Shown here: positions 16,144 through 26,462 of the stretch, in pieces
Layout: the number at the start of each line of letters is the position of its first letter
Numbering within the stretch: the stretch's first letter is position 1
Virus record (IMG/VR): IMGVR_UViG_3300010354_000175
Coordinates: 1-43,326 of that record
Direction: 5' to 3' (one strand)
DNA: 43,326 bases
Source of the DNA: a virus
Program-made: the position numbers and the translations under genes
Notes under the pieces: model-generated
Seen by the model: only the letters and a program-made list of their open reading frames with translations
The model's database searches: none
What the model was told of the DNA's origin: nothing

Positions 16144-18027
16144 ATGAACAAAAAAGAAATAAATTATTTAGGTAAAGATTTTGCACAATTTAGAGAAAAT
16201 TTAATCGATTTTACTAAAACATACTTTCCTAATACATATAACGATTTTAATGAATCGTCGCCGGGTATGATGATAATGGAAATGTCATCATATGTAGGAG
16301 ATGTATTATCATATTATACTGATTATCAATTTAAAGAATCTTTATTACAAGAATCGCGCGGAAAAGCTAATATATTATCTATCGCACGTACATTGGGATA
16401 TAAAACAAAAAATATAGTTCCTGCAGTTGTAGATTTGGATGTATATATCATAGTCCCTTCAATAGATCCAGATTTGGATGGAATATATGAACCCGATTAT
16501 CGGTTTGCATTAACAGTTAATCAAGGAATGCGCGTAGCTACGGAAAAAGGAATAGAATTTAGAACGTTAGAACCAGTTAATTTTGCATATTCTTCAAGTT
16601 TATCTCCTAGAGAAACTACAGTATATCAAATTAATAGTAGTACAAAAGATCCAGAATTTTATTTACTTAAAAAGACCGTAAAAGCAATCGCGGGTAATGT
16701 ACAAACTAAAACGTATGAATTTAGTAAAGCCCGTCGATATGATAAAATTCTTATAGAAGAAGACGCTCATAATATTATAGAAGTTTTAGATATAAAAGAT
16801 TCGGATGATAATACGTGGTACGAAGTACCGTTTTTAGCTCAAGATATTATTTTAGAGCCGGTATCGAATGTAAGAGAAAATGATCCGGATTTATATGTTT
16901 ATGCAGATACTGCACCGTATTTATTAAAAACTAAAAAAGTTCCTAGGAGATTTATTACTAAGTTTAATTCAATAGGAGATTTAGAAATACAATTTGGAAG
17001 TGGTGTTAGTGATATTTCCGATGAAGAATTAATACCTAATCCTGATAATATTGGTTCTGCATTGTTAGGTCTTCAAAAACAGTTTGATTTTCCTATAGAT
17101 CCTTCGAATTTTGTATATACAAAAACATATGGATTAGCACCTTCTAATACTACATTAACTGTACGATATACTACAGGAGGCGGATTAGAAAGTAATATAC
17201 AAGCAAATACTCTTACAGAAATAGTTCAAAGAGAATTTACATTAGACGACGAAAATTTAGATTCCGCTCTAGTATCTTACGTTAAAAATTCTTTAGCTGT
17301 AAATAATTCGAAACCGGCATCCGGAGGAAAATCTTCCGAAACCGTCGACGAAATTCGGCAGAATGCATTATCGATGTTCGCATCTCAGCAAAGAGCGGTT
17401 ACAAAAGAAGATTATTTAGTTAGAGCATATGCAATGCCTCCGAAATTCGGTGCAATTGCAAAGGCCTATATTACTAAAGATGATAACCTTAATTTAGAAA
17501 TAGGATCAAAAGATAGAGTACCTAATCCATTAGCATTAAATTTATATACTTTAGGATATACTGATACTGGAAAACTAACTGCGTTAAATCCTGCAATTAA
17601 AGAAAACTTGCAAACGTATATGAAACAGTATAGAATGTTAACGGATGCTATTAACATTAAAGATGCTTTTATAATAAACATAGGCGTGTTATTTGATATA
17701 GTTACGTTACCAGAATATAACTCTAATGAAGTAATATTTAAATGTATATCAAAACTTAAAGAAACATTTGATATAAATAAATGGAAAATAGGACAGCCAA
17801 TTATAATGTCTAAGCTATATGTGGATTTAGACAAAGTAGAAGGCGTACAAACAGTAAAAAATATTAAAATAGTAAATTTATACGAAACATTATCAGGGTA
17901 TTCTGGAAATGTATATAATATAAAAGAGGCTACTAGAGACGGGATTATTTATACGTCTTTGGATCCATCAATATTTGAAATTAGATATCCAGATTTAGAT
18001 ATCATAGGAAAAGTGGTTAATATATGA
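16144..18027 (+). CDS. 6: Baseplate wedge protein gp6 (J-like)
   Basis: 627 residues, near the 660 of T4 gp6. The start is the ATG in the TAATATG junction; an in-frame TTG at 16132 inside gp25 is rejected. The N terminus shows the family opening 'YLGKDFAQFRENLIDFTKTY', then 'SSPGMMIMEMSSYVGDVLSYY', a conserved helix of the J/gp6 family. The C-terminal half has the alternating strand-helix segments, with 'QRAVTKEDYLVRAYAMPPKFG' (about residues 417-437), typical of gp6/J proteins. It forms the inner wedge ring that holds the baseplate together. The last four bases overlap the next gene (ATGA). Confidence 0.9.
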   Translation: MNKKEINYLGKDFAQFRENLIDFTKTYFPNTYNDFNESSPGMMIMEMSSYVGDVLSYYTDYQFKESLLQESRGKANILSIARTLGYKTKNIVPAVVDLDVYIIVPSIDPDLDGIYEPDYRFALTVNQGMRVATEKGIEFRTLEPVNFAYSSSLSPRETTVYQINSSTKDPEFYLLKKTVKAIAGNVQTKTYEFSKARRYDKILIEEDAHNIIEVLDIKDSDDNTWYEVPFLAQDIILEPVSNVRENDPDLYVYADTAPYLLKTKKVPRRFITKFNSIGDLEIQFGSGVSDISDEELIPNPDNIGSALLGLQKQFDFPIDPSNFVYTKTYGLAPSNTTLTVRYTTGGGLESNIQANTLTEIVQREFTLDDENLDSALVSYVKNSLAVNNSKPASGGKSSETVDEIRQNALSMFASQQRAVTKEDYLVRAYAMPPKFGAIAKAYITKDDNLNLEIGSKDRVPNPLALNLYTLGYTDTGKLTALNPAIKENLQTYMKQYRMLTDAINIKDAFIINIGVLFDIVTLPEYNSNEVIFKCISKLKETFDINKWKIGQPIIMSKLYVDLDKVEGVQTVKNIKIVNLYETLSGYSGNVYNIKEATRDGIIYTSLDPSIFEIRYPDLDIIGKVVNI

Positions 18028-19127
18028 TACATGCATTTTTTCCTGAAAAGGATTCTACAATATATGAAATTGCTCCTAATACAAATACGGGGTTAGATGA
18101 AATATTGGAACTACAAAAACGTCCATATGCTATTAATAGTGCTTCTAGAGCATACACAAATTATTATGAATCTAGAATATTAATAAAATTTAAAACAAAT
18201 GAAATTAGTTCGTTTATTTTATCTAATAACGTTAATATAAATGATTGTAAGTTTTTATTAAATTTGTATGTAGCAGCGCAAAGCGAACTACCTTTTGATT
18301 ATACCATACAAGCATATATGGCATCCGGCTCTTGGACAAATGGTACCGGTAGACGATATGGTCAAGAAATTATGGATGGCGTAACATGGAAATCAAAAAA
18401 TGGGGCGACCGCGTCATATTGGTCTACTGCATCCGCCGACACGGGAAAATTTTGGTATAATAATAATGAAGGTGGAGGAAATTGGTATACTACTACATAT
18501 TCATCTGCATCTTTTACATATGAAGACGATGCAGATTTGCAAATCGATGTAACGGAACAAATTAAAAGTTGGTATAATGGCACGACTGTAAATGACGGAT
18601 TTATTTTAAAGTTTGAGTCTAGTTCGTATAATCAAGAATCATTTCCTAATACTAATATAAGTTATTATTCATCTAATACAAAAACAGTATTTAGTCCTCA
18701 ATTACATTTATGTTGGAATACAGGTTCATATAGTACGTCTTTAGGAGAATTTACGTTTAGAGAACAGCCTATTATATACGTTAAAAATTTTAAGTCCGAA
18801 TATAAAGAAAATCAAAAACATAGATTATATCTAGGAACTCGTCCGAAATATCCTAGACCGTCATTTACACAAACAAATGAATATGCAGTAAACAAATCAT
18901 TACCTAGTGCATCGTATTATCAATTAATTGATGGACATACTATGGATGTAATAGTTCCGTATAGCGAATATACAAAACTTAGTGCAGATGTATCGGGTAG
19001 TTATTTTGATTTTTGGACATCGCCGTTATATCCGGAAAGATGGTATAAATTCGAATTTAAAGTAATATATAGTGATAGTACTGAATATTATACATCAAAT
19101 GATTATATTTTTAAAGTTATTGACTAA
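18024..19127 (+). CDS. DNRLRE-like baseplate/tail protein, 367 aa
   Basis: Starts 'MIHAFFPEKDSTIYEI', like the 'D(A/S)TI' opening of DNRLRE-type proteins. It also shows their core elements: 'SRILIKF' as a first strand, 'GSWTNGTGRRYG' and 'DVTEQIKSWYNGTTVNDGFILKFE' (about residues 174-197). These domains are beta-sandwiches found in surface and extracellular proteins. Between gp6 and the next baseplate protein, it occupies the place of T4 gp7/gp8 but shows no clear resemblance to them. It probably forms an outer wedge or tail spike domain. Coupled at both ends (ATGA and TAATG). Confidence 0.72.
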   Translation: MIHAFFPEKDSTIYEIAPNTNTGLDEILELQKRPYAINSASRAYTNYYESRILIKFKTNEISSFILSNNVNINDCKFLLNLYVAAQSELPFDYTIQAYMASGSWTNGTGRRYGQEIMDGVTWKSKNGATASYWSTASADTGKFWYNNNEGGGNWYTTTYSSASFTYEDDADLQIDVTEQIKSWYNGTTVNDGFILKFESSSYNQESFPNTNISYYSSNTKTVFSPQLHLCWNTGSYSTSLGEFTFREQPIIYVKNFKSEYKENQKHRLYLGTRPKYPRPSFTQTNEYAVNKSLPSASYYQLIDGHTMDVIVPYSEYTKLSADVSGSYFDFWTSPLYPERWYKFEFKVIYSDSTEYYTSNDYIFKVID

Positions 19128-20926
19128 TGGAACCAAAAGAATTTCGTATAGATAAAAGTAAAATATTAACTAAAGAATATTTACTAGACCAAACTAATCC
19201 TGGTAAAGCTATTCAATATATCAGAAATTCCTATGGTACATTAATGGTAGACTCGAATAGTTCTAATATAGATACTGAACGGTTAGTTATTAATTTAGTT
19301 AATACAAGATATAAATTGTTGTCATTTAATAACGTTTTAAAAACGCAGTTTGAAGAATTTTTAGACCCAGAAATAACAGTACCAGACGAGCAGCAAACTA
19401 ATACAGTAGATCAAACAGGTACAATTATAGATTTACAAAATCAAATAGTCGTAAAAGATCAAATAATAGATAATTTAAATCAGACCCTTGATAATTTATC
19501 TACTACATTAAGTACTGTATCTTCAGGAAGTGCAGCTGCATCGATTGATGTTGCTGGTATTATTAATGACGCAATTGCAAATGCGGCATCGGCAGATAAT
19601 AAAAAACCAAGAATATTTGCAGATAATACGCTATTAAGAGATCGAGACGCCCTAGGATTCTATTATATAATGGAAAATGGAAAAAAACGATTTTTTAATT
19701 TTAATGAAGAATTACTTAATATAACAGCAAGAGCTATAGGAAAGGTTAAACCTTCAGGTACTGGTCAATTAATTCCTGATTTATTAGACGTATCCCAAGA
19801 TGTATTAGACGATATTCCATCCGGTATGCCTTTTACTAATTTTGATTTAGTTAAAAACACATTAACTCCGCCACCTCCACCAATAAATTTAAACGGTAAA
19901 CGTTTAATTGCAAAATGGCTTAATGTTCCGAATCCGTTGATTATTACTACAACAAATGCAATACCTACAGAAGAAGAATTAACAGTTCAATTACAATTAC
20001 AAATAGCATCTGCAGAAGGTATTGTAAATAGAGTTGAAGTATGGGAGGGAGAAGGAGATACATATTATCAGAATAAACCTACATTACCTATTAAAGATCC
20101 ATATGGCCCTCTTGCAAATGTTTGGGCAAGATTTAAAATTGCAGGTTCACAGCAAACAGTCGACAACTTTAAAGTAATGTTTAAACATACAAATGATCCT
20201 GCTCAAGATGCATTTACGACTACGGACTTTAATAAAACCGGTACGAATTTATTAAATGCATATAGAAAGATAGAATTATCGTTAGATAAGCCCGAGCATG
20301 TATTTAAATTGGCCGCAAAGATAGCGAATGATGTTAACGACGAATATTATCAAGCACCGGAAGATCAATTAACTGTAATTGTTCGATATATTAAAAAAAT
20401 GCCTAATGTAGTAAATTCAAAAGATACGGATGCTATTAATACTCTTACGGCTTTAGGAATACCCCGTACTAATATTTCCGTTTTAAATTTAATATTAACT
20501 AATGACGGTAATTTATTTAATAAAGTAAGAAGTTCAACACCCGCATTTGGTGACGATATAGATAAAAATTCAACCGTAACTTTATTAACATATAAAGCGG
20601 GCACACTTACAGTTCCCCAAACTATTACATTCCGAGACGGATTTACAGATATCGTACGAATATTAAAACAAACGGGATTTGAAAACATACAAGTATCGCA
20701 AATATACCGTACGGGATATACTACTCAAAATTTATCTGTGAGTCAAATCTTAAAAGCTGGAAATATAACATTAAATCCGGGCACTCAATATAAGTATGAC
20801 GATCCTATTTATTTAAAAGTTAATATTTGGAACGACGGACGATTAATTGCATTTACGAGTAATTCTACCCAACCAGATGCAATACTCATTCAGTACTTAA
20901 ATAATTTAATTCCAACAATAGTATAA
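19127..20926 (+). CDS. Baseplate protein with coiled coil and two C-terminal PASTA-like domains, 599 aa
   Basis: Residues 1-85 are a globular head. About 88-130 is a Gln/Asn-rich coiled coil. About 165-200 holds a module with 'LLRDRDALGFYYIMENGKKR', which recurs in the next gene. A Pro-rich hinge ('TPPPPPINLNGKRL') lies near 245. The end has two tandem modules resembling PASTA domains: residues about 424-492 open 'MPNVVNSKDTDAINTLTALGI' and close 'KNSTVTLLTY', and about 494-568 open 'TVPQTITF' and close 'DPIYLKVN'. PASTA domains are known for binding peptidoglycan or muropeptides, so a role in cell-wall contact of the baseplate is plausible but inferred. Confidence 0.72.
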   Translation: MEPKEFRIDKSKILTKEYLLDQTNPGKAIQYIRNSYGTLMVDSNSSNIDTERLVINLVNTRYKLLSFNNVLKTQFEEFLDPEITVPDEQQTNTVDQTGTIIDLQNQIVVKDQIIDNLNQTLDNLSTTLSTVSSGSAAASIDVAGIINDAIANAASADNKKPRIFADNTLLRDRDALGFYYIMENGKKRFFNFNEELLNITARAIGKVKPSGTGQLIPDLLDVSQDVLDDIPSGMPFTNFDLVKNTLTPPPPPINLNGKRLIAKWLNVPNPLIITTTNAIPTEEELTVQLQLQIASAEGIVNRVEVWEGEGDTYYQNKPTLPIKDPYGPLANVWARFKIAGSQQTVDNFKVMFKHTNDPAQDAFTTTDFNKTGTNLLNAYRKIELSLDKPEHVFKLAAKIANDVNDEYYQAPEDQLTVIVRYIKKMPNVVNSKDTDAINTLTALGIPRTNISVLNLILTNDGNLFNKVRSSTPAFGDDIDKNSTVTLLTYKAGTLTVPQTITFRDGFTDIVRILKQTGFENIQVSQIYRTGYTTQNLSVSQILKAGNITLNPGTQYKYDDPIYLKVNIWNDGRLIAFTSNSTQPDAILIQYLNNLIPTIV

Positions 20927-20927
20927 T

Positions 20928-23900
20928 ATGCAATATTCAAATTCACAAGATATAATTAAATCAACGTCAAATTTAAATGCTGAACGTATCGATCAAATCG
21001 ATAAAGATTTACTTCTGCAAGAAATTTTTGAAGTATCTTCCTTACGATCGGACGCTCGCGATAATTTCGAAGTGCATGTGTATACTCCCGATGGAACGTA
21101 TTTAACGGGCAATCATGCACTTGTATTTACGCCATCATCTAATATAGCAGATAATAAAAGACCGTCATATAACGTTCAAATAGACCTTAAAAATGAGCTT
21201 AATAAGCTAAATATTAAGAGGGGTCAATATAAAGTAATTATTAACTTTTTTGATACGATATTAGGAAATATAAACGAAAAAAATGTTTGGGTAAAAGAAA
21301 TTTCGCAATCTAAAACAGAAATCAAAGTTTCAATTCCTAAAGCATTTTTACCATATCTTCAACAGTTACTAGAATTACGTTATAAATTTCATAAAGAGGG
21401 AATTGCAGCGCCGATCATATTAAACTTCGGCAATAACAGAATTTATCCCGTTGTTAATTTTAAAATTGAACCAAAATATGATTTAAGCGATATTATTAGG
21501 GAATCTATACCTCAATCATATATTAACAAATATCCGGGTCTAACAGAAGATGAAATATTTTTAAAATATAATCTAGAAGGCCAGGCAATACAAAACTCAG
21601 ATGGTACATTTTATAAAAGTTGGGTTGAAGGTAGTTTATTACGGGATCGTAGTAAAAACGGAAAATTAGGGCAATATTATATAATTCAAAATAATAAAAA
21701 ACGTTCATTTAATTTAAATGATACTTTATTGTTTGAATTTGCTAAATATCTTGAAAGCTCGCGATTTGATTCTACGGGTAAAGAAATACGTAAGGCATAT
21801 CCTTATATTGAATTAGGAGGTAACGGACTTCCGCAGCCTAAATTAATAGATTCAACTACGTTAGGTCAAGGACAATACGAAAATTGGTCTTTTATAGAAA
21901 GCGGTCCGAATATTACATTATTAGATTTAATAGGAGATAGCGATTATTACAATATCGTTTTTAAATTATATAAACCGTTAGACCCAGAAATTACGGAAAA
22001 AACATCTTTATTTGTTAGTAACGAATATAGAGAACCGTATACGGATACAGTTTATTTAATTGATAAATCAGATCCAATACAATACAATCAATTACGTCCG
22101 GCAAATTTTAATGTAGATGCATATTCAAAACAAAGTATTCCTACTGAATATAAAAATTGGAATGAATTATTAGATGCAAATTTAACGACTTCGCAAAAGT
22201 TAATTGATAATTACTTTTCTGGAAGTTTACAAGGAATTCCATTAAATATTAATTTTGGAGAATTTGAAAACTTTGTACATTTTAGTTCGGCTGTCGAGCG
22301 TGTAAAAAATTTCAAATATAAATTAGAATTAATAGAATATTATTCTGACAGAATCACGACTCTGTCAGGATCATTATCTACTAATCTAACACCGTTATAT
22401 ACAAAACGTAATGCGGTAGTATCTACATTTGATAATTTTGAAAAATATTTGTTTTATGATTCGGGTAGTTTGCAGTTATATACACATGTATCATATAGTA
22501 TAGACCCATGGCCTAAACTATCTAATACAAATAATTCTTATGATCCGTATAGCCAATTCGGAATGTTATATAGAATTTCGCAAAGTATTGCTCAAGATTA
22601 TTATAATGATTTATTAGAACAGGCTACTATATACGATCATGATAATGTACATAGATTATTAAAATCAGTTCCTTTACATATTCGAATGACCGAAGGTAAT
22701 GAAGATTTTAATTTATTTGTTGATATGTTAGGTCATCATTACGATATTATTTGGACGTATATAAATCATATGTCTAAAATATTTTCTCGAGAAGAACATC
22801 CGCAAGATGGAATGTCTAATGATTTAATTTATCACGCAGCAAAATCTTTAGGATTACAGTTATATAACGGACGATCTACCTCGGAATTATGGAAATATAT
22901 TTACGGTACGGATAATTCCGGATCATTAAGTCAGGAAGGAGTTAACGGAGTTTATTCATTACCGGATAGGCAAGTTACTCAAGAATATTGGAGACGTTTA
23001 TTAAACAATTTACCTTATTTACTAAAAACAAAAGGAACGGAACGTTCTATTAAAGCATTATTATCTTGTTTCGGTATTCCAAGTACTTTATTAACTATAA
23101 AAGAATTTGGAGGACCATCTACATTTATAGAAGAATCGTCACATTATCCAGAATATATACACGATAAATTTGCATTTGCATATAAATTAAATACTGGCTT
23201 ATATAATAATTACTTACAAATAATACCTTCAAAAACTAATAATAAATTTTCAAAAAATGTAAATGCTATAGAATTTAGATTTAGAACAGATGATGAAGAA
23301 ACGTATGATATTGGCACGGAATATAATTTATTTAGCTATAATCCTACAATACCATATACAAACAATACTTCAGTTACTACCGCGCCGGCATTAGCGGTAA
23401 CGATTAAAAAAGAAAGTTCTACGGATACTGAAGGTACTTTAACGTTAAGAACGTCCGGCACCCAGTCTACAATATCAAACATTAATATATTTGATAATGA
23501 TTTTAATTTACTTTATTTAGAACAAAACGGATCAAATACCGTATTAAAATATCGCAAAGGCAAATACGGTAAAATAGTAGAATCGGGATCTGCAACAGTT
23601 AGTAGTACAGTACTGTTTGACACTACAACCGGTATTAATCAAGCATCTACAATGCCCGCTGTAAGATGGGGAAACCCAGGCAATGTAACGATTAATAGTA
23701 CATTCGTTTCTGGAAGTTTACGTGTACATATTCAAGAGATACGTTTATGGAGTGGGTCATTAAATACTGCTTCGTTAAATGAACATACATTATCGCCTAA
23801 TACATATACATATAACGTTAATAGAGGTGCATTAACAGGTAACGAAGCTCTAGAACCATATAATCGATTAGTTCAGCGGTATACTTTATCTAATAAATAC

Positions 23901-25061
23901 GTATTTGAAACTAGTTCGTTTGGTTACAATACTGCTTCATTACAATATAGTTCGCATCCAAACCAAACAGTAGATGCGTATAAATTTATATCAACGACTC
24001 CTAATTTAGGAGGAGCTATTTGGTTAGTAAATGCGTCCGGGTCAATAATAAGTGAAGTATTCGATGCATTTGAAGAAACATATTATACACCATCACCATC
24101 ATTGGGCGGAAATTCTTTATATACAAATAAAGTTCGAATTGAACAAAATTCTTTAACAGGATTTTTAAGTCCATATAAAAGAGTAGAAGCTAGTTCATTT
24201 GATAAATTTTCTATCGATTCAAGTAAAATAGGAATTTATTTTTCTCCTCAAGATTCGATTAACGAAGATATTTTTAATCAATTAGGTTATTATGAAATTG
24301 ATGACTATATAGGTAATCCTGCTGATATATATAATGAACATTATCCGGAGTTAGAAGATTTTGCGGCTGATTATTGGAAAAAATACGATAATAAAAATGA
24401 TTTCGAAGCATTTTTTAGAGCATTATCTATTTACGATACTACAATCTTTAGATATATAAAAGATATGCTTCCGTTTAGAGCTAATGTAGTTGATGGATTT
24501 TTAATCGAACCAAATGCATTAGAACGTAAACGTTTTAGAACTACAAAACCTACTATAGATGATAGTATGGCAAATGTACATGCAGAAATTGATGCACCGA
24601 TAAAATCTCAAGAAGCATTTTATATAACATATGAAGGCAATTTAGACGATCCGGCTCCGGCAATTAGTAGTAATTTTCCAATACAAACTCAGGGAATTGT
24701 AGATATTAATGAAACTTTAACGCCCGGTGGAGAAATATATCCGATTAATTCTGAAATTGATATTATAGTTAATAATAATTTAAATTTGTTAGGATCTTCT
24801 TGGTACGAGAATAGATACGTAGGCCAATATAAAGTAGGCGGTCTAGTATTCGATAAATACGGGTCATTACGTACAGGAAGTTTACAATCTAATACATACG
24901 AGCCTATACAAACTATAGTAATTACTGCTAGATATGAAATTACAGGAAGTACATATGTATTAAATACAGCGTCGGGTAGTATACCTAATTTATATGCATA
25001 TTTAGATGATTCCATCGAGGTAGTACCTGTAAATCCAGGTGGAGCGTCTTTACCAGAATAA
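20928..25061 (+). CDS. Giant baseplate/tail protein with LamG-like insert, 1377 aa
   Basis: The largest gene here, joined by TAATATG to the previous one. Residues about 1-190 contain paired beta segments. About 237-268 repeats the 'LLRDR...YYI..N.KKR' module of its neighbour. About 600-720 is a helical part with 'LLKTKGTERSIKALLSCFGIP', a pattern I associate with phage baseplate (gpI-like) proteins. About 755-960 is a concanavalin A/LamG-like beta-sandwich ('AIEFRFRTDDEETYD', 'QEIRLWSGSLNTASLNEH'). The C-terminal 280 residues, from 'FEAFFRALSIYDTTIFRYI', form a globular end. It might replace gp7/gp10 as the large outer wedge protein. Role inferred from size and place. Confidence 0.75.
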   Translation: MQYSNSQDIIKSTSNLNAERIDQIDKDLLLQEIFEVSSLRSDARDNFEVHVYTPDGTYLTGNHALVFTPSSNIADNKRPSYNVQIDLKNELNKLNIKRGQYKVIINFFDTILGNINEKNVWVKEISQSKTEIKVSIPKAFLPYLQQLLELRYKFHKEGIAAPIILNFGNNRIYPVVNFKIEPKYDLSDIIRESIPQSYINKYPGLTEDEIFLKYNLEGQAIQNSDGTFYKSWVEGSLLRDRSKNGKLGQYYIIQNNKKRSFNLNDTLLFEFAKYLESSRFDSTGKEIRKAYPYIELGGNGLPQPKLIDSTTLGQGQYENWSFIESGPNITLLDLIGDSDYYNIVFKLYKPLDPEITEKTSLFVSNEYREPYTDTVYLIDKSDPIQYNQLRPANFNVDAYSKQSIPTEYKNWNELLDANLTTSQKLIDNYFSGSLQGIPLNINFGEFENFVHFSSAVERVKNFKYKLELIEYYSDRITTLSGSLSTNLTPLYTKRNAVVSTFDNFEKYLFYDSGSLQLYTHVSYSIDPWPKLSNTNNSYDPYSQFGMLYRISQSIAQDYYNDLLEQATIYDHDNVHRLLKSVPLHIRMTEGNEDFNLFVDMLGHHYDIIWTYINHMSKIFSREEHPQDGMSNDLIYHAAKSLGLQLYNGRSTSELWKYIYGTDNSGSLSQEGVNGVYSLPDRQVTQEYWRRLLNNLPYLLKTKGTERSIKALLSCFGIPSTLLTIKEFGGPSTFIEESSHYPEYIHDKFAFAYKLNTGLYNNYLQIIPSKTNNKFSKNVNAIEFRFRTDDEETYDIGTEYNLFSYNPTIPYTNNTSVTTAPALAVTIKKESSTDTEGTLTLRTSGTQSTISNINIFDNDFNLLYLEQNGSNTVLKYRKGKYGKIVESGSATVSSTVLFDTTTGINQASTMPAVRWGNPGNVTINSTFVSGSLRVHIQEIRLWSGSLNTASLNEHTLSPNTYTYNVNRGALTGNEALEPYNRLVQRYTLSNKYVFETSSFGYNTASLQYSSHPNQTVDAYKFISTTPNLGGAIWLVNASGSIISEVFDAFEETYYTPSPSLGGNSLYTNKVRIEQNSLTGFLSPYKRVEASSFDKFSIDSSKIGIYFSPQDSINEDIFNQLGYYEIDDYIGNPADIYNEHYPELEDFAADYWKKYDNKNDFEAFFRALSIYDTTIFRYIKDMLPFRANVVDGFLIEPNALERKRFRTTKPTIDDSMANVHAEIDAPIKSQEAFYITYEGNLDDPAPAISSNFPIQTQGIVDINETLTPGGEIYPINSEIDIIVNNNLNLLGSSWYENRYVGQYKVGGLVFDKYGSLRTGSLQSNTYEPIQTIVITARYEITGSTYVLNTASGSIPNLYAYLDDSIEVVPVNPGGASLPE
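22345..22368 (+). other. Hairpin inside the giant baseplate gene
   Basis: CTGACAGA (22345-22352) and TCTGTCAG (22361-22368) form a perfect 8-bp inverted repeat with an 8-base loop. It is within coding sequence and has no T-run, so it is not a terminator. It may affect mRNA structure or be chance. Confidence 0.35.
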
Positions 25062-25078
25062 AATTTAACCGATTAAAA

Positions 25079-25086
25079 TATTTATA
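25079..25086 (+). promoter_or_regulatory. TATTTATA motif before gene 25102
   Basis: AATATTTATATAAAAAAAG lies 15 bases before the ATG at 25102, in the 40-base gap after the giant baseplate gene. Together with 27819 it is the closest match to the consensus. Confidence 0.5.
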
Positions 25087-25101
25087 TAAAAAAAGATATT
25101 T

Positions 25102-25734
25102 ATGCCATTATTACCACAACAGCAAGGCGGAGCCTTATATCAAATATTTAGACGGTATGGAGATTCTATAGAAGGTCGTCAACGGGCTACCGACACTCTT
25201 CGGTATCTTTTAAAAAAAACCTACGGGGCTGCGTATCAATTTAATTTTTACGGTACTTATGTAGTAGATGGATTAATTACGAAATCTTATGTAGATACAT
25301 ATAATACTTTAAGAAATTCATTTAGTATCGCATCTACAATGGCTCAATTGGAAGCAAATGGAGCAGTTCGAGTAGCGTTTGTAAAAACAGAAAATCCTGT
25401 ATACGAAAATCCGTGGTATGTAGAATATAGAATTGCCCCGTTTGATGTTACAGATAAGCATCAATTTATTCCATTATCGATTCAAAGATTAAAATTTAAA
25501 GGTTGTAAATTAGTAGGAACAAGTATAAATGCAAATAGTACAGAAACTACAGACGGAGGCCCAGTAGTTAAAATAACGAAAGTGAACCAAAATCAAATAG
25601 TATTTTCTAATAATACAGTTACTACCGCACGTGCTAATACAAGCGGATTACCCGTAAGACAAATAACATCTCGAGATTTTTCTTCCGGAACAGGTCGAGT
25701 ATCTGAAACAACTTCGCCAACGCCTCAAGATTAA
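25102..25734 (+). CDS. Hypothetical structural protein, 210 aa
   Basis: A globular N-terminal part ('YQIFRRYGDSIEGRQRATDTLRYL', residues about 14-37, helical) is followed by a beta-rich middle ('GTYVVDGLITKSYVDTYNTL', 'YVEYRIAPFDVTDKHQF'). The C-terminal 60 residues are low-complexity, rich in Thr, Ser and Asn. Flanked by recurring motif copies on both sides, so probably transcribed alone or with the next gene. Its place in the late tail block makes a tail or baseplate role likely. Family not recognised. Confidence 0.7.
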   Translation: MPLLPQQQGGALYQIFRRYGDSIEGRQRATDTLRYLLKKTYGAAYQFNFYGTYVVDGLITKSYVDTYNTLRNSFSIASTMAQLEANGAVRVAFVKTENPVYENPWYVEYRIAPFDVTDKHQFIPLSIQRLKFKGCKLVGTSINANSTETTDGGPVVKITKVNQNQIVFSNNTVTTARANTSGLPVRQITSRDFSSGTGRVSETTSPTPQD

Positions 25735-25756
25735 AATTAAAAATTAAACATTCGTA

Positions 25757-25764
25757 TATTTATT
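25757..25764 (+). promoter_or_regulatory. TATTTATT motif and TATAAATC before gene 25782
   Basis: TATATTTATTTAAAAGG lies with 17 bases between the octamer and the ATG at 25782. AAAAGG (25766-25771) could be a ribosome-binding site, and TATAAATC (25773-25780) is one base from the T4 late octamer but is too close to the start to serve it. An internal copy of TATTTATTTAAAAG at about 20808 in coding DNA shows that this variant is not unique. Confidence 0.4.
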
Positions 25765-25781
25765 TAAAAGGTATATAAATC

Positions 25782-26462
25782 ATGGGATATTTAGATAATA
25801 GCTCAATAACAGTTGATGCAATTTTAACTAAAAAAGGTCGCGAACTTTTAGCAAAAGGACGAGATTCATTTAATATTACACAATTTGCTTTAGCGGACGA
25901 TGAAATAGATTATAATTTATGGAATCCGGCACATCCGTTGGGAAGTTCTTATTACGGTATTATTATTGAAAATATGCCTTTAGTAGAAGCATTACCGGAT
26001 GAAAGCCAGGCGATGAAATATAAATTAGTTACATTACCTAGAAAAACTGCAAGAATTCCAGTAATTCAAGTAGGCCAATCATCGATTATATTATATGGAC
26101 CAGGCCAAAATACAGTAATTACGCCATCGACGGTTAATTACGACCAAGCAAATAATACATATGGATATACAGCGATATTAGCAGATTCGGATGTAGCTAC
26201 ATTAACAGTAACCCGCGCAGTATCAATTACGAATACGGCTCAACCTACATTACCTTCTTTCTACGGCGATACAAATCAAAGCGTTTCTGCAGTGGGATTA
26301 GAATTTAGGTTGACGGCAAAACAACAATTGGTATCAGACAAATCTACTACATTAACAATCGTAGGTAATGAAACTGGTGGAAGAGTAGTAGTTAATGTAA
26401 CGGTAAGAAAAACTACAATAGCTACGGCTATAGGAACTAATGCATTAGATTCCTCATTATAA
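25782..26462 (+). CDS. Virion structural protein, 226 aa
   Basis: The N-terminal half ('MGYLDNSSITVDAILTKKGRELLAKG') matches a group of phage structural proteins I know from uncultured tailed phages ('SSVTVDAILTKKGR' type). It has the typical 'FALADDEIDYNLWNPAHPLGSSYYG' follow-on (residues about 36-60). The rest is beta-rich with repeated Thr/Val strands. No enzyme motif. It is separated by 28 bases from the next gene and may share its late promoter context. It is probably part of a tail or neck ring, but the exact location is not known. Confidence 0.75.
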   Translation: MGYLDNSSITVDAILTKKGRELLAKGRDSFNITQFALADDEIDYNLWNPAHPLGSSYYGIIIENMPLVEALPDESQAMKYKLVTLPRKTARIPVIQVGQSSIILYGPGQNTVITPSTVNYDQANNTYGYTAILADSDVATLTVTRAVSITNTAQPTLPSFYGDTNQSVSAVGLEFRLTAKQQLVSDKSTTLTIVGNETGGRVVVNVTVRKTTIATAIGTNALDSSL

